DNA of 64,000 nucleotides from Carboxylicivirga taeanensis (GTDB taxonomy: Bacteria; Bacteroidota; Bacteroidia; Bacteroidales; Marinilabiliaceae), in the NCBI RefSeq assembly GCF_051851475.1, contig NZ_JBPUSJ010000010.1, forward strand, positions 62,001-126,000, given 5' to 3'. A program made the translations under genes and the position numbers. Below, piece after piece: positions 27,175-36,338 of the stretch. Below the pieces are notes generated by a model, which was not told the origin of the DNA, searched no databases, and saw nothing but the letters and a program-made list of their open reading frames with translations. Numbering within the stretch: the first letter of the stretch is position 1; each line of letters starts with the position of its first letter.

Positions 27175-29076
27175 TTAGTAAGCTCTTCCGGCATTTCCTT
27201 CAACAAAATTGATAAAGGAGGTGTTTACCACTTTATTACCTCCCGGTGTGGGATAATCACCGGTAAAATACCAGTCGCCATTGTCATCCGGACAAGCGAT
27301 GTGTAAATTCTCCACCGACTGATATACCAGCTCTACATCGGCTTCAATATCCTCTGGTCGCAACATTTCAGCAATCTTGGCCGAAACCTGCTCTGCTGTA
27401 AACGGACGATAGATATCCTTCACATGATTAACAATTTCTTCTTTAGGCAAGAACTGCTGCTCTTTACACTTCTTATAGACTTCATCAATAATGTGAGTTT
27501 GTCCCGACTCATTCAGCAATTCGACAGCAGCAGCAAAGGCACAGAAATCTTTCAATCGGGCCATATCAATACCGTAGCAATCCGGATAACGAATCTGCGG
27601 CGCTGAGGACACAACAATGATTTTCTTAGGATGCAAACGATCCAGGATGCGTAAAATACTTTTCTTAAGAGTGGTTCCACGAACAATGGAATCATCAATA
27701 ATCACCAGCGTGTCCACCCCATTCTTTACAATGCCATAGGTCACATCGTACACGTGCGCAACCATGTCATCACGGCTATCGTCATCCGCAATAAAGGTGC
27801 GCATTTTAACATCCTTAACAGCTATTTTTTCAACGCGCGGTTCAAGACTTAGAATCTTATCCAGCTTAACCGGGTCAATGTCGGATCCCATTTCGAGAAT
27901 CTGCGATTTTTTCACCTGATCCATCTCGCGTCGAATGCCTTCCATCATGCCATAAAAAGCTGTTTCTGCCGTGTTGGGAATGTAAGAGAAAACGGTGTTC
28001 TCAATGTCGTAGTTCACCTTTTCCAAGATCGTTTTTGCCAACAAACGCCCAAGCTCTTTACGTTCTTCATAAATCTTGCGGTCACTACCTCGCGAAAAGT
28101 AAATCCGCTCAAACGAACAAGAACGACGTGTTTGAGGCACTCTTACAAGCTCTTCGGTAATTTTCCCGTTTTTCTTGATTATAAGGGCGTGACCGGGCTT
28201 TAGCTCCTTCACATCGTTGGCCCGTACATTCATGGCCGTTTGAATCACCGGGCGCTCTGAAGCCACTACCACCACTTCATCGTCGGCATAATAACAGGCC
28301 GGACGAATACCCCACGGGTCGCGGGTTACAAAGGCATCACCATGCCCAACCACTCCGGCAATGGCATAACCACCATCCCATCGACGGCTCGAACGCTCCA
28401 ATATTTCGCGTATATTCAACTCCTCTTCAATGCACTCCGAAATCTCTTGGTTCGATTTTCCCTCATTCTTATACTTCCGGAACAACAACTGATTTTCTTC
28501 ATCCAGAAAATGACCTACATTTTCTAACACAGTTACCGTATCGGTATAATCTTTCGGGTGCTGTCCCAGCTCGGTTAACGACTGGAAAATTTCATCCACA
28601 TTGGTCAGGTTAAAGTTCCCTGCCAGCGTCAGATTGCGGGAGCGCCAGTTATTTTCGCGCAACACAGGGTGCACATAATCGATGCTGTGATTTCCAAAGG
28701 TTCCATATCGAAGGTGACCAAGGTAAAGTTCACCGGCAAAAGGCAGATGCGCTTTAGCATAGCTTGGATCATTAAGCAATTCAGGGTCTTTCTCCTGCTG
28801 CTTTATAAATGGTTCGTTTATTTTTTCAAATACATCCTTAATTGGGTTGGCTTTATTTGAACGGTGGCGCGAAAAGTATTTCTGACCCGCCGGCTGATCA
28901 ATTTTCAGATTTACAGCACCAGCACCATCCTGTCCGCGGTTATGCTGTTTCTCCATCAAAAGGTATAACTTATTCAGGCCATACCTCCAGGTCCCATACT
29001 TCTCCTGATAATACTCAAGTGGTTTTAGCAAGCGGATAAGAACAATCCCACACTCGTGCTTAATTTGGTCACTCAT
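27175..29076 (-). CDS. Amidophosphoribosyltransferase (PurF-family), long form
   Basis: A class II glutamine amidotransferase fused to a type I phosphoribosyltransferase; the PurF reaction makes 5-phosphoribosylamine from PRPP and glutamine. The expected N-terminal nucleophile is C9 in KHECGIV, so an eight-residue propeptide would have to be removed. GQDGAGAVN and the NRGQDG loop mark the glutaminase half, and VIIDDSIVRGTTLKKSI (about 460-476) is the PRPP-binding motif. At 633 residues it exceeds usual PurF (~470-510), with insertions in the N-terminal half and a C-terminal extension ending in GNAGRAY. Bacteroidetes often carry such a long form beside an ordinary PurF, so the purine role is likely but a paralogue function is possible. 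Confidence 0.85.
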   Translation of the reverse strand: MSDQIKHECGIVLIRLLKPLEYYQEKYGTWRYGLNKLYLLMEKQHNRGQDGAGAVNLKIDQPAGQKYFSRHRSNKANPIKDVFEKINEPFIKQQEKDPELLNDPSYAKAHLPFAGELYLGHLRYGTFGNHSIDYVHPVLRENNWRSRNLTLAGNFNLTNVDEIFQSLTELGQHPKDYTDTVTVLENVGHFLDEENQLLFRKYKNEGKSNQEISECIEEELNIREILERSSRRWDGGYAIAGVVGHGDAFVTRDPWGIRPACYYADDEVVVVASERPVIQTAMNVRANDVKELKPGHALIIKKNGKITEELVRVPQTRRSCSFERIYFSRGSDRKIYEERKELGRLLAKTILEKVNYDIENTVFSYIPNTAETAFYGMMEGIRREMDQVKKSQILEMGSDIDPVKLDKILSLEPRVEKIAVKDVKMRTFIADDDSRDDMVAHVYDVTYGIVKNGVDTLVIIDDSIVRGTTLKKSILRILDRLHPKKIIVVSSAPQIRYPDCYGIDMARLKDFCAFAAAVELLNESGQTHIIDEVYKKCKEQQFLPKEEIVNHVKDIYRPFTAEQVSAKIAEMLRPEDIEADVELVYQSVENLHIACPDDNGDWYFTGDYPTPGGNKVVNTSFINFVEGNAGRAY

Positions 29077-29102
29077 GATTTTTCCCTCTAAAAAATAAAG
29101 CG

Positions 29103-29133
29103 CAAATTTATTTCTATTTTTTTAATCGTCAAT
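29103..29133 (-). promoter_or_regulatory. Bacteroidetes-type promoter of the PurF-like gene
   Basis: On the minus strand TAAATTTG (29110-29103) matches the -7 box TAnnTTTG and a TTG lies 19 nt upstream (29132-29130) at the -33 position. It is 26 bp from the start codon. Confidence 0.6.
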
Positions 29134-29142
29134 GCGACTTTT

Positions 29143-29174
29143 CAAAAAGAAAAAGCCGGAAAAATTCCGGCTTT
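29143..29174 (-). terminator. Intrinsic terminator of the SPOR-domain gene
   Basis: AAAGCCGGA (29152-29160) / TCCGGCTTT (29166-29174) stem, with AAAAAGAAA on the plus strand giving a T-rich tail on minus, 17 bp past the stop codon at 29191. Confidence 0.75.
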
Positions 29175-29190
29175 GCTTATATAGTTGTTA

Positions 29191-29634
29191 CTAAAATTTA
29201 TTCATCTTAACGCTTCCATCCTTCACAATGTAACAGTTTGGAAACAGATCACGCAAATCATTCAGCAGCGGCAGTGCCTCGTGTTTATGGCGATAATTAC
29301 CCACGCGCACTCTCCAAAACGGAGATGTAAAGGACACGTCAACATCGCATTCCGGAAACTTATTTAAAAACTTACTTTTAACCTGCAAAGCGTTTCGTTT
29401 CCCCGTTGGCCCCGAACCAGAAAATAGCTGAATGCGGTAACCATCTACACCGTCCATTCGTTGATTAACCTCCACCTGTATATTAACCAGCTCCTCTATC
29501 CCATCTTCGTCATAAATGGTTATCACACCTTCTCCGGCAACACGTTCCTGCAGACTCTCGGCCAAAGAATTAGTCGTTTGTGCCTTACCAATAAACGAAC
29601 ACAATAGCAGTAAAATTACAATAAGGTTCTTCAT
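29191..29634 (-). CDS. Secreted SPOR-domain protein
   Basis: A 147-residue exported protein. The signal peptide is MKNLIVILLLLCSFIGKAQ (no lipobox). A C-terminal SPOR fold occupies about 65-145 (DGYRIQLFSGSGPTGKRNAL, FWRVRVGNYRHKHEALPLLN). SPOR domains bind denuded glycan strands of septal peptidoglycan, so the protein probably lives in the periplasm and localises to division sites. It lies 39 bp downstream of the universal stress protein gene on the same strand and has its own terminator. Confidence 0.88.
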   Translation of the reverse strand: MKNLIVILLLLCSFIGKAQTTNSLAESLQERVAGEGVITIYDEDGIEELVNIQVEVNQRMDGVDGYRIQLFSGSGPTGKRNALQVKSKFLNKFPECDVDVSFTSPFWRVRVGNYRHKHEALPLLNDLRDLFPNCYIVKDGSVKMNKF

Positions 29635-29673
29635 GCTTTTAAATCTTCTTGCCCGGCAAAGATAATCATTAGA

Positions 29674-30516
29674 TTAATCTTTTGTAGGAATTACCAACAC
29701 TGGTTTTAAAGATTTATTGATTAAATCGTTTGTAAAAGCCTGAAAAAGTCTCACTAAAGGATATTTAGTATGATGAACATGTGTAGTTATCATGTCAATA
29801 CCATGCTGATCAGCATAATCCATCAATAGCAGGGCAGCATCCTTTCCGGTAAGCTGAGCCGGCACTACCTCCACCCGTGCTTTTTCAACAATAAAATTTT
29901 TAACCTGCTTAATAAAAGCACTCATCTGAGCATTCATCCATTCCAGGTCCGAAGATTTTAAGCCAACAATGTGCACTTTAGCATCAAAAAGTCGGGCTAC
30001 GCCAGCTATTGCCGGCACCTTCTTCCGACTCGCAATACTATAATCTATGGGCAAAGCAATACTTTTTATTGTGTGATGAAGTTGCATCCGCTTGTTAACA
30101 ACCACTACCGGGCATGGCACATTCGCCACCAGGCGATAGGCCGGACTGCCTAACCATCTGGAACTACTGGAAACATCGGCATGTGAGCCCAAAACAATAA
30201 GTGTTGAATCACCATACTTAGCCTGATTAGCAATCTCTTTCACAACACTTCCTTCTCTAATCACATAGTCAAAAACGCCACACTGAACAGCATACTTACC
30301 AATGAATTTTTGATGCAACTCCCTGGCCCAGCCAAGCACATCCTGATGAAGGGCAGCATTAGCCGGGTCGTTTGTGAAAAAAGGAATGATAACAGAATCG
30401 GTTTTTACATGAATAACACGCACATTGGCTTTTAAATAATTGGCTAAATTAATTGCATAATCGAGGGCAATTAAAGACTCTTCCGAAAAATCAACGGGTA
30501 CAAGTACTTCTTTCAT
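29674..30516 (-). CDS. Universal stress protein, two tandem Usp domains
   Basis: A 280-residue cytoplasmic protein made of two UspA folds. The first (1-145) opens with VLVPVDFSEESLIALDYAI and ends with the ATP-binding pattern LIVLGSHADVSSSSRWLGSPAYRLVANVPCPVVVV (shown here only in part: GSHAD...GSPAYR). The second (about 150-280) lacks the clear G2xG9GS motif (MITTHVHHTKYPLVRLF), so only the first half probably binds ATP. Such proteins respond to starvation and redox stress. It is divergent from miaB across a 215-bp gap. Confidence 0.88.
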   Translation of the reverse strand: MKEVLVPVDFSEESLIALDYAINLANYLKANVRVIHVKTDSVIIPFFTNDPANAALHQDVLGWARELHQKFIGKYAVQCGVFDYVIREGSVVKEIANQAKYGDSTLIVLGSHADVSSSSRWLGSPAYRLVANVPCPVVVVNKRMQLHHTIKSIALPIDYSIASRKKVPAIAGVARLFDAKVHIVGLKSSDLEWMNAQMSAFIKQVKNFIVEKARVEVVPAQLTGKDAALLLMDYADQHGIDMITTHVHHTKYPLVRLFQAFTNDLINKSLKPVLVIPTKD

Positions 30517-30651
30517 AGGTGTGGATTTAAGTTTTCTGTTCTGATAAAGGTAATAAAATACACTTTAAAAGCCTACTAATGAGTCAAATCGAATAGTTTC
30601 CATTATTTGGAAAATACTTAACTCCCGCTAGCACAATTCAGAATAAATATA

Positions 30652-30682
30652 CTTGCCATTAAATAGATAAGCATTAAATTTG
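30652..30682 (+). promoter_or_regulatory. Bacteroidetes-type promoter of miaB
   Basis: CTTG at 30652-30655, 19-nt spacer, TAAATTTG at 30675-30682, matching TTTG-N19-TAnnTTTG; 50 bp before the miaB start. Confidence 0.6.
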
Positions 30683-30731
30683 CAGCTCTTAAAAAAATGA
30701 CAATCAATAAGAAAATATAATCCCGTTCAAA

Positions 30732-32090
30732 ATGATGGAGTTTAGTGGTGTTAAGCCTTTGATAAGCAAAAGCGGAAAAAAACTATTTATTGAAACCTAC
30801 GGATGCCAAATGAATGTTGCTGACAGTGAAGTGGTGGCATCAGTAATGGAAATGGATGGCTATGGGGTAAGTTATGATATTAACGATGCGGATGCCATCT
30901 TTATCAACACCTGCTCAATACGCGACAATGCTGAGCAGCGCGTAATGGGGCGACTTAAGCAGCTTACAGCCATGCGCAAACAAAAGCCTGGCTTAATAAT
31001 TGGCATCATTGGCTGTATGGCCGAGCGGGTAAAAGAATCATTGTTTGAGCAGGGGGCCAATATTGTGGTAGGGCCCGATGCCTATATGGATTTGCCAAAC
31101 CTGATAGGCATGGCCGAACGAGGCGATAAAGCAATTAATGTGGAACTTTCATCCAGTGAAACATACGCCGAGGTGATACCATCGCGCTTGAGCAAGAACA
31201 AAATCTCTGGTTTTGTATCGATTATGCGAGGCTGTAACAACTTCTGCTCCTATTGCATTGTGCCTTATACCCGAGGACGAGAAAGAAGCAGACAACCCGA
31301 AAGCATTAAAAAGGAAATACAGGATTTGGCCGACAAAGGGTTTAAAGAAGTAACCTTACTGGGACAAAATGTGAATTCATACAACTACGAGGCAGCGGGT
31401 TGTAACCCCATGGATTTTTCCGAACTATTAAATTATGTAGCTGGTAATTTCCCGCAGATGCGTATCCGCTTTACCACTTCACACCCTAAAGACATGAGCG
31501 ACGAAACCCTGCGGGTAATGGCTAAACACGCGAATATCTGTAAGTTCATTCACCTGCCTTTACAATCGGGTAGTTCGCGCATTCTAAAATTAATGAACCG
31601 CAAGTACGACCGCGAATGGTATATGGATCGTATTAATGCCATCCGCCAAATTCTTCCGGGCTGCGGCTTATCAACCGATGTGTTCTGCGGCTTTCACAGC
31701 GAGACAGAAGAAGACCACCAACAAACGCTTAGTTTAATGAAATGGGCGGGGTACGATTCGGCTTTTATGTTTAAGTATTCGGAGCGTCCGGGCACCTATG
31801 CTGCACAACACCTGGAAGACAACGTACCGGAAGAGGTAAAAGGACGTCGTTTACAGGAAATTATTGAACTGCAGAATCAACTTTCGTTTGACAGTAATCA
31901 AAAGGATATTGGACAAACTTATGAAGTATTGGTTGAAGGCACCTCCAAAAAATCGAAGGATGAACTATATGGACGTACTTCACAAAACAAAGTGGTTGTA
32001 TTCCCTAAAAGGGACTATAAAACAGGCGATTTTGTACAGGTAGTTATTAAAGAAGCAACACAGGCAACACTGAAGGGTGAAGCTTTGTAA
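30732..32090 (+). CDS. miaB: tRNA-2-methylthio-N6-dimethylallyladenosine synthase
   Basis: MiaB adds the 2-methylthio group to i6A37 of tRNAs reading UNN codons. Domains: UPF0004 at about 17-130 with auxiliary cluster cysteines C25, C61 and C95; radical SAM domain with C168, C172 and C175 in GCNNFCSYCIVPYTRGRE; C-terminal TRAM domain from about 385 (QTYEVLVEG to the end). The length of 452 is usual for Bacteroidetes MiaB. ATG 30732 or the adjacent ATG 30735 can start it. A carboxymuconolactone decarboxylase-like gene follows after 53 bp. Confidence 0.96.
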   Translation: MMEFSGVKPLISKSGKKLFIETYGCQMNVADSEVVASVMEMDGYGVSYDINDADAIFINTCSIRDNAEQRVMGRLKQLTAMRKQKPGLIIGIIGCMAERVKESLFEQGANIVVGPDAYMDLPNLIGMAERGDKAINVELSSSETYAEVIPSRLSKNKISGFVSIMRGCNNFCSYCIVPYTRGRERSRQPESIKKEIQDLADKGFKEVTLLGQNVNSYNYEAAGCNPMDFSELLNYVAGNFPQMRIRFTTSHPKDMSDETLRVMAKHANICKFIHLPLQSGSSRILKLMNRKYDREWYMDRINAIRQILPGCGLSTDVFCGFHSETEEDHQQTLSLMKWAGYDSAFMFKYSERPGTYAAQHLEDNVPEEVKGRRLQEIIELQNQLSFDSNQKDIGQTYEVLVEGTSKKSKDELYGRTSQNKVVVFPKRDYKTGDFVQVVIKEATQATLKGEAL

Positions 32091-32143
32091 CATTAAGTTA
32101 CAGCACTGACAATAAAGCATTTTATCATCTTACACATCAGGCA

Positions 32144-32491
32144 ATGAACGAAAAAGTTAAAGAATTTCGCGAATACAGAGCAGCCATGAATGAAAAAATT
32201 TTAGCTGCCGATAACAAGGTTATGAAACGCATCTTCAATTTGGATACCAATACCTATATGGAAGGTGCCCTGTCAACCAAAGTTAAGGAAATGCTGGGCT
32301 TGGTAAGCTCCATGGTTTTGCGCTGTGACGACTGCATAAAGTACCATTTAGAAAAATGCTACGAACAAGGCGTTAGCACAGAAGAAATGATGGAAATATT
32401 TGCCGTAGCTAATTTAGTGGGCGGAACAATTGTTATTCCGCACACACGAAGAGCTATCGAATATTGGGAAATTATAAACCAGGAGGCCTGA
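32144..32491 (+). CDS. Carboxymuconolactone decarboxylase/AhpD-like protein
   Basis: A 115-residue cytoplasmic protein of the CMD family. The AhpD-like redox motif CxxCxxxH is present: C61, C64 and H68 in RCDDCIKYH, suggesting peroxidase-linked thiol chemistry rather than decarboxylation. A third Cys (C72) lies close by. Downstream of miaB by 53 bp on the same strand, it may be co-transcribed. The stop codon falls within a GC-rich hairpin (32479-32500). Confidence 0.88.
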   Translation: MNEKVKEFREYRAAMNEKILAADNKVMKRIFNLDTNTYMEGALSTKVKEMLGLVSSMVLRCDDCIKYHLEKCYEQGVSTEEMMEIFAVANLVGGTIVIPHTRRAIEYWEIINQEA

Positions 32492-32500
32492 GCCTCCTGG
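32479..32500. terminator. Hairpin between convergent CMD and STAS genes
   Basis: CCAGGAGGC / GCCTCCTGG, 9-bp GC-rich stem with loop CTGA that includes the TGA stop of the CMD gene. It lacks a good T run on either strand, so it may be a weak bidirectional terminator. Confidence 0.45.
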
Positions 32501-32513
32501 AATCCTTAACTAA

Positions 32514-32858
32514 TTAAACCAATAATAGGTCATTAGAAAAGGGCTTTGGACGGTCACAAAAAAAGAAATAGGTATCCAGGTGATGCTTTTTCATCGATTT
32601 AAGCACCTCCTCCTTCACGTTAAACAGGCTCAACTGACTTTGATTCATTTTCGACAAACGCTGGCCTGCCATTAAAGTACTCAACCCCTCTGCATCAACA
32701 TACTCAACCTTTTCTAAATCAACAAATAAATTAGTAAAAGGTCGCTTCAATATGTCCATCATTTGACGCTTAAAAGCTTCAGACGTATTAAGGTCCAAAT
32801 TCTCTTTGCGCTCAAAGGACATTAACGTGGTATTCTTAAAAACTTTAACTCGTATCAT
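32514..32858 (-). CDS. STAS-domain protein lacking the phosphorylatable serine
   Basis: A 114-residue single-domain STAS (anti-sigma-factor antagonist type) protein. The pattern LFVDLEKVEYVDAEGLSTLMAGQRL (partial: VDLEKVEYVDAEGLSTLM) matches the STAS core, but the DSSG segment that carries the regulatory serine in SpoIIAA/RsbV reads D55-A56-E57-G58: the phosphoacceptor is replaced by Glu. A negatively charged residue there would mimic constant phosphorylation, or the protein may work without a kinase. ATG 32858 is preferred; a GTG at 32900 adds 14 residues that do not fit the domain. No partner kinase or phosphatase is adjacent. Confidence 0.82.
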   Translation of the reverse strand: MIRVKVFKNTTLMSFERKENLDLNTSEAFKRQMMDILKRPFTNLFVDLEKVEYVDAEGLSTLMAGQRLSKMNQSQLSLFNVKEEVLKSMKKHHLDTYFFFCDRPKPFSNDLLLV

Positions 32859-33034
32859 AACGTGGGCGTTTGACACCTTCAATAACAACCCGCATGCCAC
32901 ATATTACATAGTGTTATATGTCAGCACTTTAAATATTTAATACCGCTCACATTATCCAATTATTGAATTATATTCCATATTTTGGATATCGTCCAATATT
33001 AAAACAATAATAAGCCGAGTTAGAACCTAATTAA

Positions 33035-33066
33035 TTTCGTAAACACGAATGTTTGCCTTAATTTTG
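33035..33066 (+). promoter_or_regulatory. Probable promoter of the acyltransferase gene
   Basis: TAATTTTG at 33059-33066 fits the -7 box TAnnTTTG; a weaker TTTC at 33035-33038 lies near the -33 position. The start codon is 22 bp downstream. Confidence 0.5.
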
Positions 33067-33088
33067 CCACAAACATTATTACACAGAA

Positions 33089-34231
33089 ATGGGAAACAAT
33101 TTAAATTTTGACTCTATTCGTCCTTACAATGATGATGAGATTCATGAAGTGTTTGAGCGACTAGTTAATGAAGTCAATTTTTTAGGATTAATCAATTTTC
33201 TATATCCTAATTTCTCCACTAAGGATTTTTTAAAAAAGCTACTGAGTATTCAATCCATAAAAGAATTTCAGACAGAGGTTATTTACCCTTACGTCAAAGA
33301 AGTTCTGAGAACCACAACAAAAGGCATCACGCATTCTGGCATTGAAAAACTGGATCCTAACAGTCATTACCTGTTTATATCCAATCACCGGGACATTGTG
33401 CTGGACTCAGCTATTTTAAACATCCTGTTGGTTGAAAACAATTTTAACACCACAGAGATAGCCATTGGCGATAATCTGTTAATTTATCCCTGGATTACGG
33501 ACCTGGTAAAACTGAACAAATCATTCATTGTTCAGCGCAACCTGCCGGTAAGACAGATGATGGAAAGCACACGCCGACTTTCGTCCTACATCAGGCAAAC
33601 ACTGACAGAGCGTAATCAGAGCATTTGGATAGCTCAGCGCGAAGGCCGTTCTAAAGACGGCGATGATCGTACACAGGTGAGCCTGCTAAAAATGCTGAAC
33701 ATTAGCGGAAAAGGAGATTTTACCAGCAACTTTGAAGAAATTAACATCGTTCCGCTGTCCATATCCTACGAGTACGACCCATGCGATTACCTCAAAGCCT
33801 TAGAGTTTCAGATGAAGCGCGACAACCCGGATTATAAAAAAACCCAGGATGACGACCTTAAGCACATGGGAGCAGGTTTAAGAGGTCGAAAAGGACGCGT
33901 TCACTTTGGTTTTGGCACACCTATTAAAACCGAATTGAAAGACCTGGCTACCTTAAGTAAAAACGACCAGCTACAAGGACTGGCGGAGCTTATTGATAAC
34001 CAAATTCATAGCAACTACAAGTTCTATCCCGGCAATTTTATTGCCGACGATCTGTTTACCAATCATCAGCGCCACACAGATAAATACAGCGACGAGGACA
34101 AAAGCACCTTCCTGGCGTATCTGGATGAACACATTTCACGCGTTGACGGTGATAAAGACTTTTTATTTAAGGCACTTCTTGAGATGTATGCCAATCCGGT
34201 AAAAAACTTTTACACCTGCGAGGATAAATAA
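33089..34231 (+). CDS. PlsC-like 1-acyl-glycerol-phosphate acyltransferase family protein
   Basis: A 380-residue acyltransferase homologue. The catalytic region shows LFISNHRDIVLDSAIL around residue 100 and the downstream IAQREGRSKDGDDRTQ (EGxxR-like) motif of glycerolipid acyltransferases. The spacing is unusual: H100 and D106 give HX5D rather than HX4D, with an extra Asp at position 102. No transmembrane helix is apparent, and there is an extended N-terminal helical region (1-80) and C-terminal region (260-380). It may acylate glycerolipids or another lipid acceptor at the inner membrane. A strong terminator follows. Confidence 0.82.
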   Translation: MGNNLNFDSIRPYNDDEIHEVFERLVNEVNFLGLINFLYPNFSTKDFLKKLLSIQSIKEFQTEVIYPYVKEVLRTTTKGITHSGIEKLDPNSHYLFISNHRDIVLDSAILNILLVENNFNTTEIAIGDNLLIYPWITDLVKLNKSFIVQRNLPVRQMMESTRRLSSYIRQTLTERNQSIWIAQREGRSKDGDDRTQVSLLKMLNISGKGDFTSNFEEINIVPLSISYEYDPCDYLKALEFQMKRDNPDYKKTQDDDLKHMGAGLRGRKGRVHFGFGTPIKTELKDLATLSKNDQLQGLAELIDNQIHSNYKFYPGNFIADDLFTNHQRHTDKYSDEDKSTFLAYLDEHISRVDGDKDFLFKALLEMYANPVKNFYTCEDK

Positions 34232-34250
34232 GAACGAATTAAGCATATAT

Positions 34251-34292
34251 AACAACGCCTGTAATCAAAACGACTACAGGCGTTGTTTGTAA
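34251..34292 (+). terminator. Hairpin terminator after the acyltransferase gene
   Basis: Perfect 13-bp stem AACAACGCCTGTA (34251-34263) / TACAGGCGTTGTT (34275-34287), 11-nt loop, short T-rich tail TGTAAAAT. Confidence 0.65.
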
Positions 34293-34418
34293 AATCACTT
34301 GGCAATTACGCCTCTCATTTTGAAACACCAACTACAACTAAACAATGGATAATGGCAAGGCCAACAGCTAAATTACCCATATAATCTATTACCTTTGTGG
34401 CTTGGTTAAAAAAGGCTT

Positions 34419-36287
34419 ATGATTAATTATCTTTCGGTTGAAAACCTAACACAACACTGGGGCGACATTCGCCTGTTCGACAGCATTTCCTTTGGCCTAA
34501 ACGAAGGTCAAAAAGTGGCACTAATAGCCCGTAACGGTGCAGGAAAAACCACCTTATTGAATATACTTGGAGGCAAAATCCCGGCCAACGAAGGAAACAT
34601 TACCTTACGATCGGGCATCACCATGGGCTACTTATCGCAAGACCCATACCTCAACAGAAACCACACCGTTATTGAAGAGGTATTTAATACAGATAGCGAA
34701 ACGGTGCAAACCATTAAAAAATACGAACAGGCCATTGAAAGTAACGACCAGGAAGCATTAGGGGCACTAATTGAGAAAATGGACCTCCTACAAGCCTGGG
34801 ACTACGAGCAGCGCATCAAACAAATTCTATCACAACTTAAAATCACCCGCTTCCACCAGCCTGTTTCTGAACTTTCAGGCGGGCAACAGAAACGCGTGGC
34901 GTTGGCAAGCATTCTTATTAGCGAGCCCGACCTGTTGATACTGGATGAGCCCACCAACCATTTAGATTTGGAAATGGTAGACTGGCTGGAACAATACCTT
35001 TCCAAGTCAAAAGCAACGCTGTTAATGGTGACTCACGATCGCTACTTTCTCGATCGGGTGTGCAACGAAATTATTGAACTGGCCGACGAAACCATCTACC
35101 GCTATTTAGGCAACTACTCCTATTTTCTGAAAAAACGACAGGAACGATTGGCCAATAAAAAAGCCGAAATAGAAAAAGCACGCAACCTGTTAAAAACCGA
35201 ACAGGAATGGATGAACCGGATGCCACAGGCCAGAGCGACCAAAGCCAAGTACCGTATCGATGCCTTCTACGACCTTAAAGATAAAGCACACCAAAATGTT
35301 AATGAACAAAACCTGGAGCTGGGCATTGCACAGTCGCGCCTCGGAAAAAAAGTCATTAACCTGCATGGCATATCTAAAAGCTTTGATGATGTACAACTGA
35401 TTAAGGATTTCTCTTACAAATTTGCCCCTTTCGAAAAGGTAGGCATCGTAGGTAAAAACGGAACTGGCAAGTCGACATTTCTCAACATCCTAACCGGCAG
35501 CCTGCAGCCCGACACAGGAGAAGTGGAAAAAGGTGAAACAGTAGTATTTGGTTACTACCGCCAGGAAGGCATCAAAATTGACGACAATAAAAAAGTAATT
35601 GAAGTAATCAGCGATATTGCTGAAGACATCTCATTGGGAGAAGGAAAGCGGATGTCGGCCGCCCAGTTTTTGCGCTACTTCCTCTTTCCAAACGAAATGC
35701 ATTACGTACAGGTTAGTAAACTCAGCGGTGGAGAAAAGAAACGCCTGCTGCTCATGACGGTTCTTATCAAAAACCCGAATTTCCTGATTCTTGATGAGCC
35801 AACCAACGACCTGGATATTTTCACTTTAAATGTTCTGGAGGATTATCTGTCCAACTTTAAAGGGTGCGTGATGGTTGTATCACACGACCGTTATTTTCTT
35901 GATAAAGTAACCGATCACCTATTCGTTTTTGAAGGCAATACGGTTATTAAAGACTTTGTGGGAAGCTATAGCGATTATACTCAGCAGAAAAAAACTGAAG
36001 AACGCCAGATCACCAAAGCCGAAAAGAAAAACAAACCTCAAGAAAAGCCAAAGCCAACAACCAAAGCTAAAAAGTTAAGCTATAAGGAAAAGCGCGAACT
36101 GGAACAAACAGAAAAAGAAATAGACCAGCTTGAACAGCAAAAGGAGCTGCTGCAAAACGAACTGAATTCGGGTACATTAGACGCCGATGTGCTTGTAAAA
36201 AAGTCGCAGGAACTTTCGGAAATAATGAGTGCACTGGATGAAAAAGAGTTAAGATGGCTGGAATTAAAGGAAATAGAAGACCTATAA
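34419..36287 (+). CDS. ABC-F family ATPase (Uup-like)
   Basis: A soluble 622-residue protein with two ABC ATPase domains and no membrane segment, acting on the ribosome in this family. Domain 1 (1-250): Walker A ARNGAGKTTLL, signature LSGGQQKRVALA, Walker B LLILDEPTNHLDLEMVDW. The ABC-F linker (about 250-310) is charged and helical. Domain 2 (about 320-520): GKNGTGKSTFL, LSGGEKKRLLLM and FLILDEPTNDLDIFTL. The C-terminus (530-622) is a Lys/Glu-rich coiled coil characteristic of Uup. TACCTTTG at 34390-34397 is a plausible -7 box. The histidine kinase begins 51 bp later. Confidence 0.93.
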   Translation: MINYLSVENLTQHWGDIRLFDSISFGLNEGQKVALIARNGAGKTTLLNILGGKIPANEGNITLRSGITMGYLSQDPYLNRNHTVIEEVFNTDSETVQTIKKYEQAIESNDQEALGALIEKMDLLQAWDYEQRIKQILSQLKITRFHQPVSELSGGQQKRVALASILISEPDLLILDEPTNHLDLEMVDWLEQYLSKSKATLLMVTHDRYFLDRVCNEIIELADETIYRYLGNYSYFLKKRQERLANKKAEIEKARNLLKTEQEWMNRMPQARATKAKYRIDAFYDLKDKAHQNVNEQNLELGIAQSRLGKKVINLHGISKSFDDVQLIKDFSYKFAPFEKVGIVGKNGTGKSTFLNILTGSLQPDTGEVEKGETVVFGYYRQEGIKIDDNKKVIEVISDIAEDISLGEGKRMSAAQFLRYFLFPNEMHYVQVSKLSGGEKKRLLLMTVLIKNPNFLILDEPTNDLDIFTLNVLEDYLSNFKGCVMVVSHDRYFLDKVTDHLFVFEGNTVIKDFVGSYSDYTQQKKTEERQITKAEKKNKPQEKPKPTTKAKKLSYKEKRELEQTEKEIDQLEQQKELLQNELNSGTLDADVLVKKSQELSEIMSALDEKELRWLELKEIEDL

Positions 36288-36338
36288 ATCACTTAAAAAC
36301 TAACGAGTAACAATCATATTCGAGAAGCATTGCTTCCT

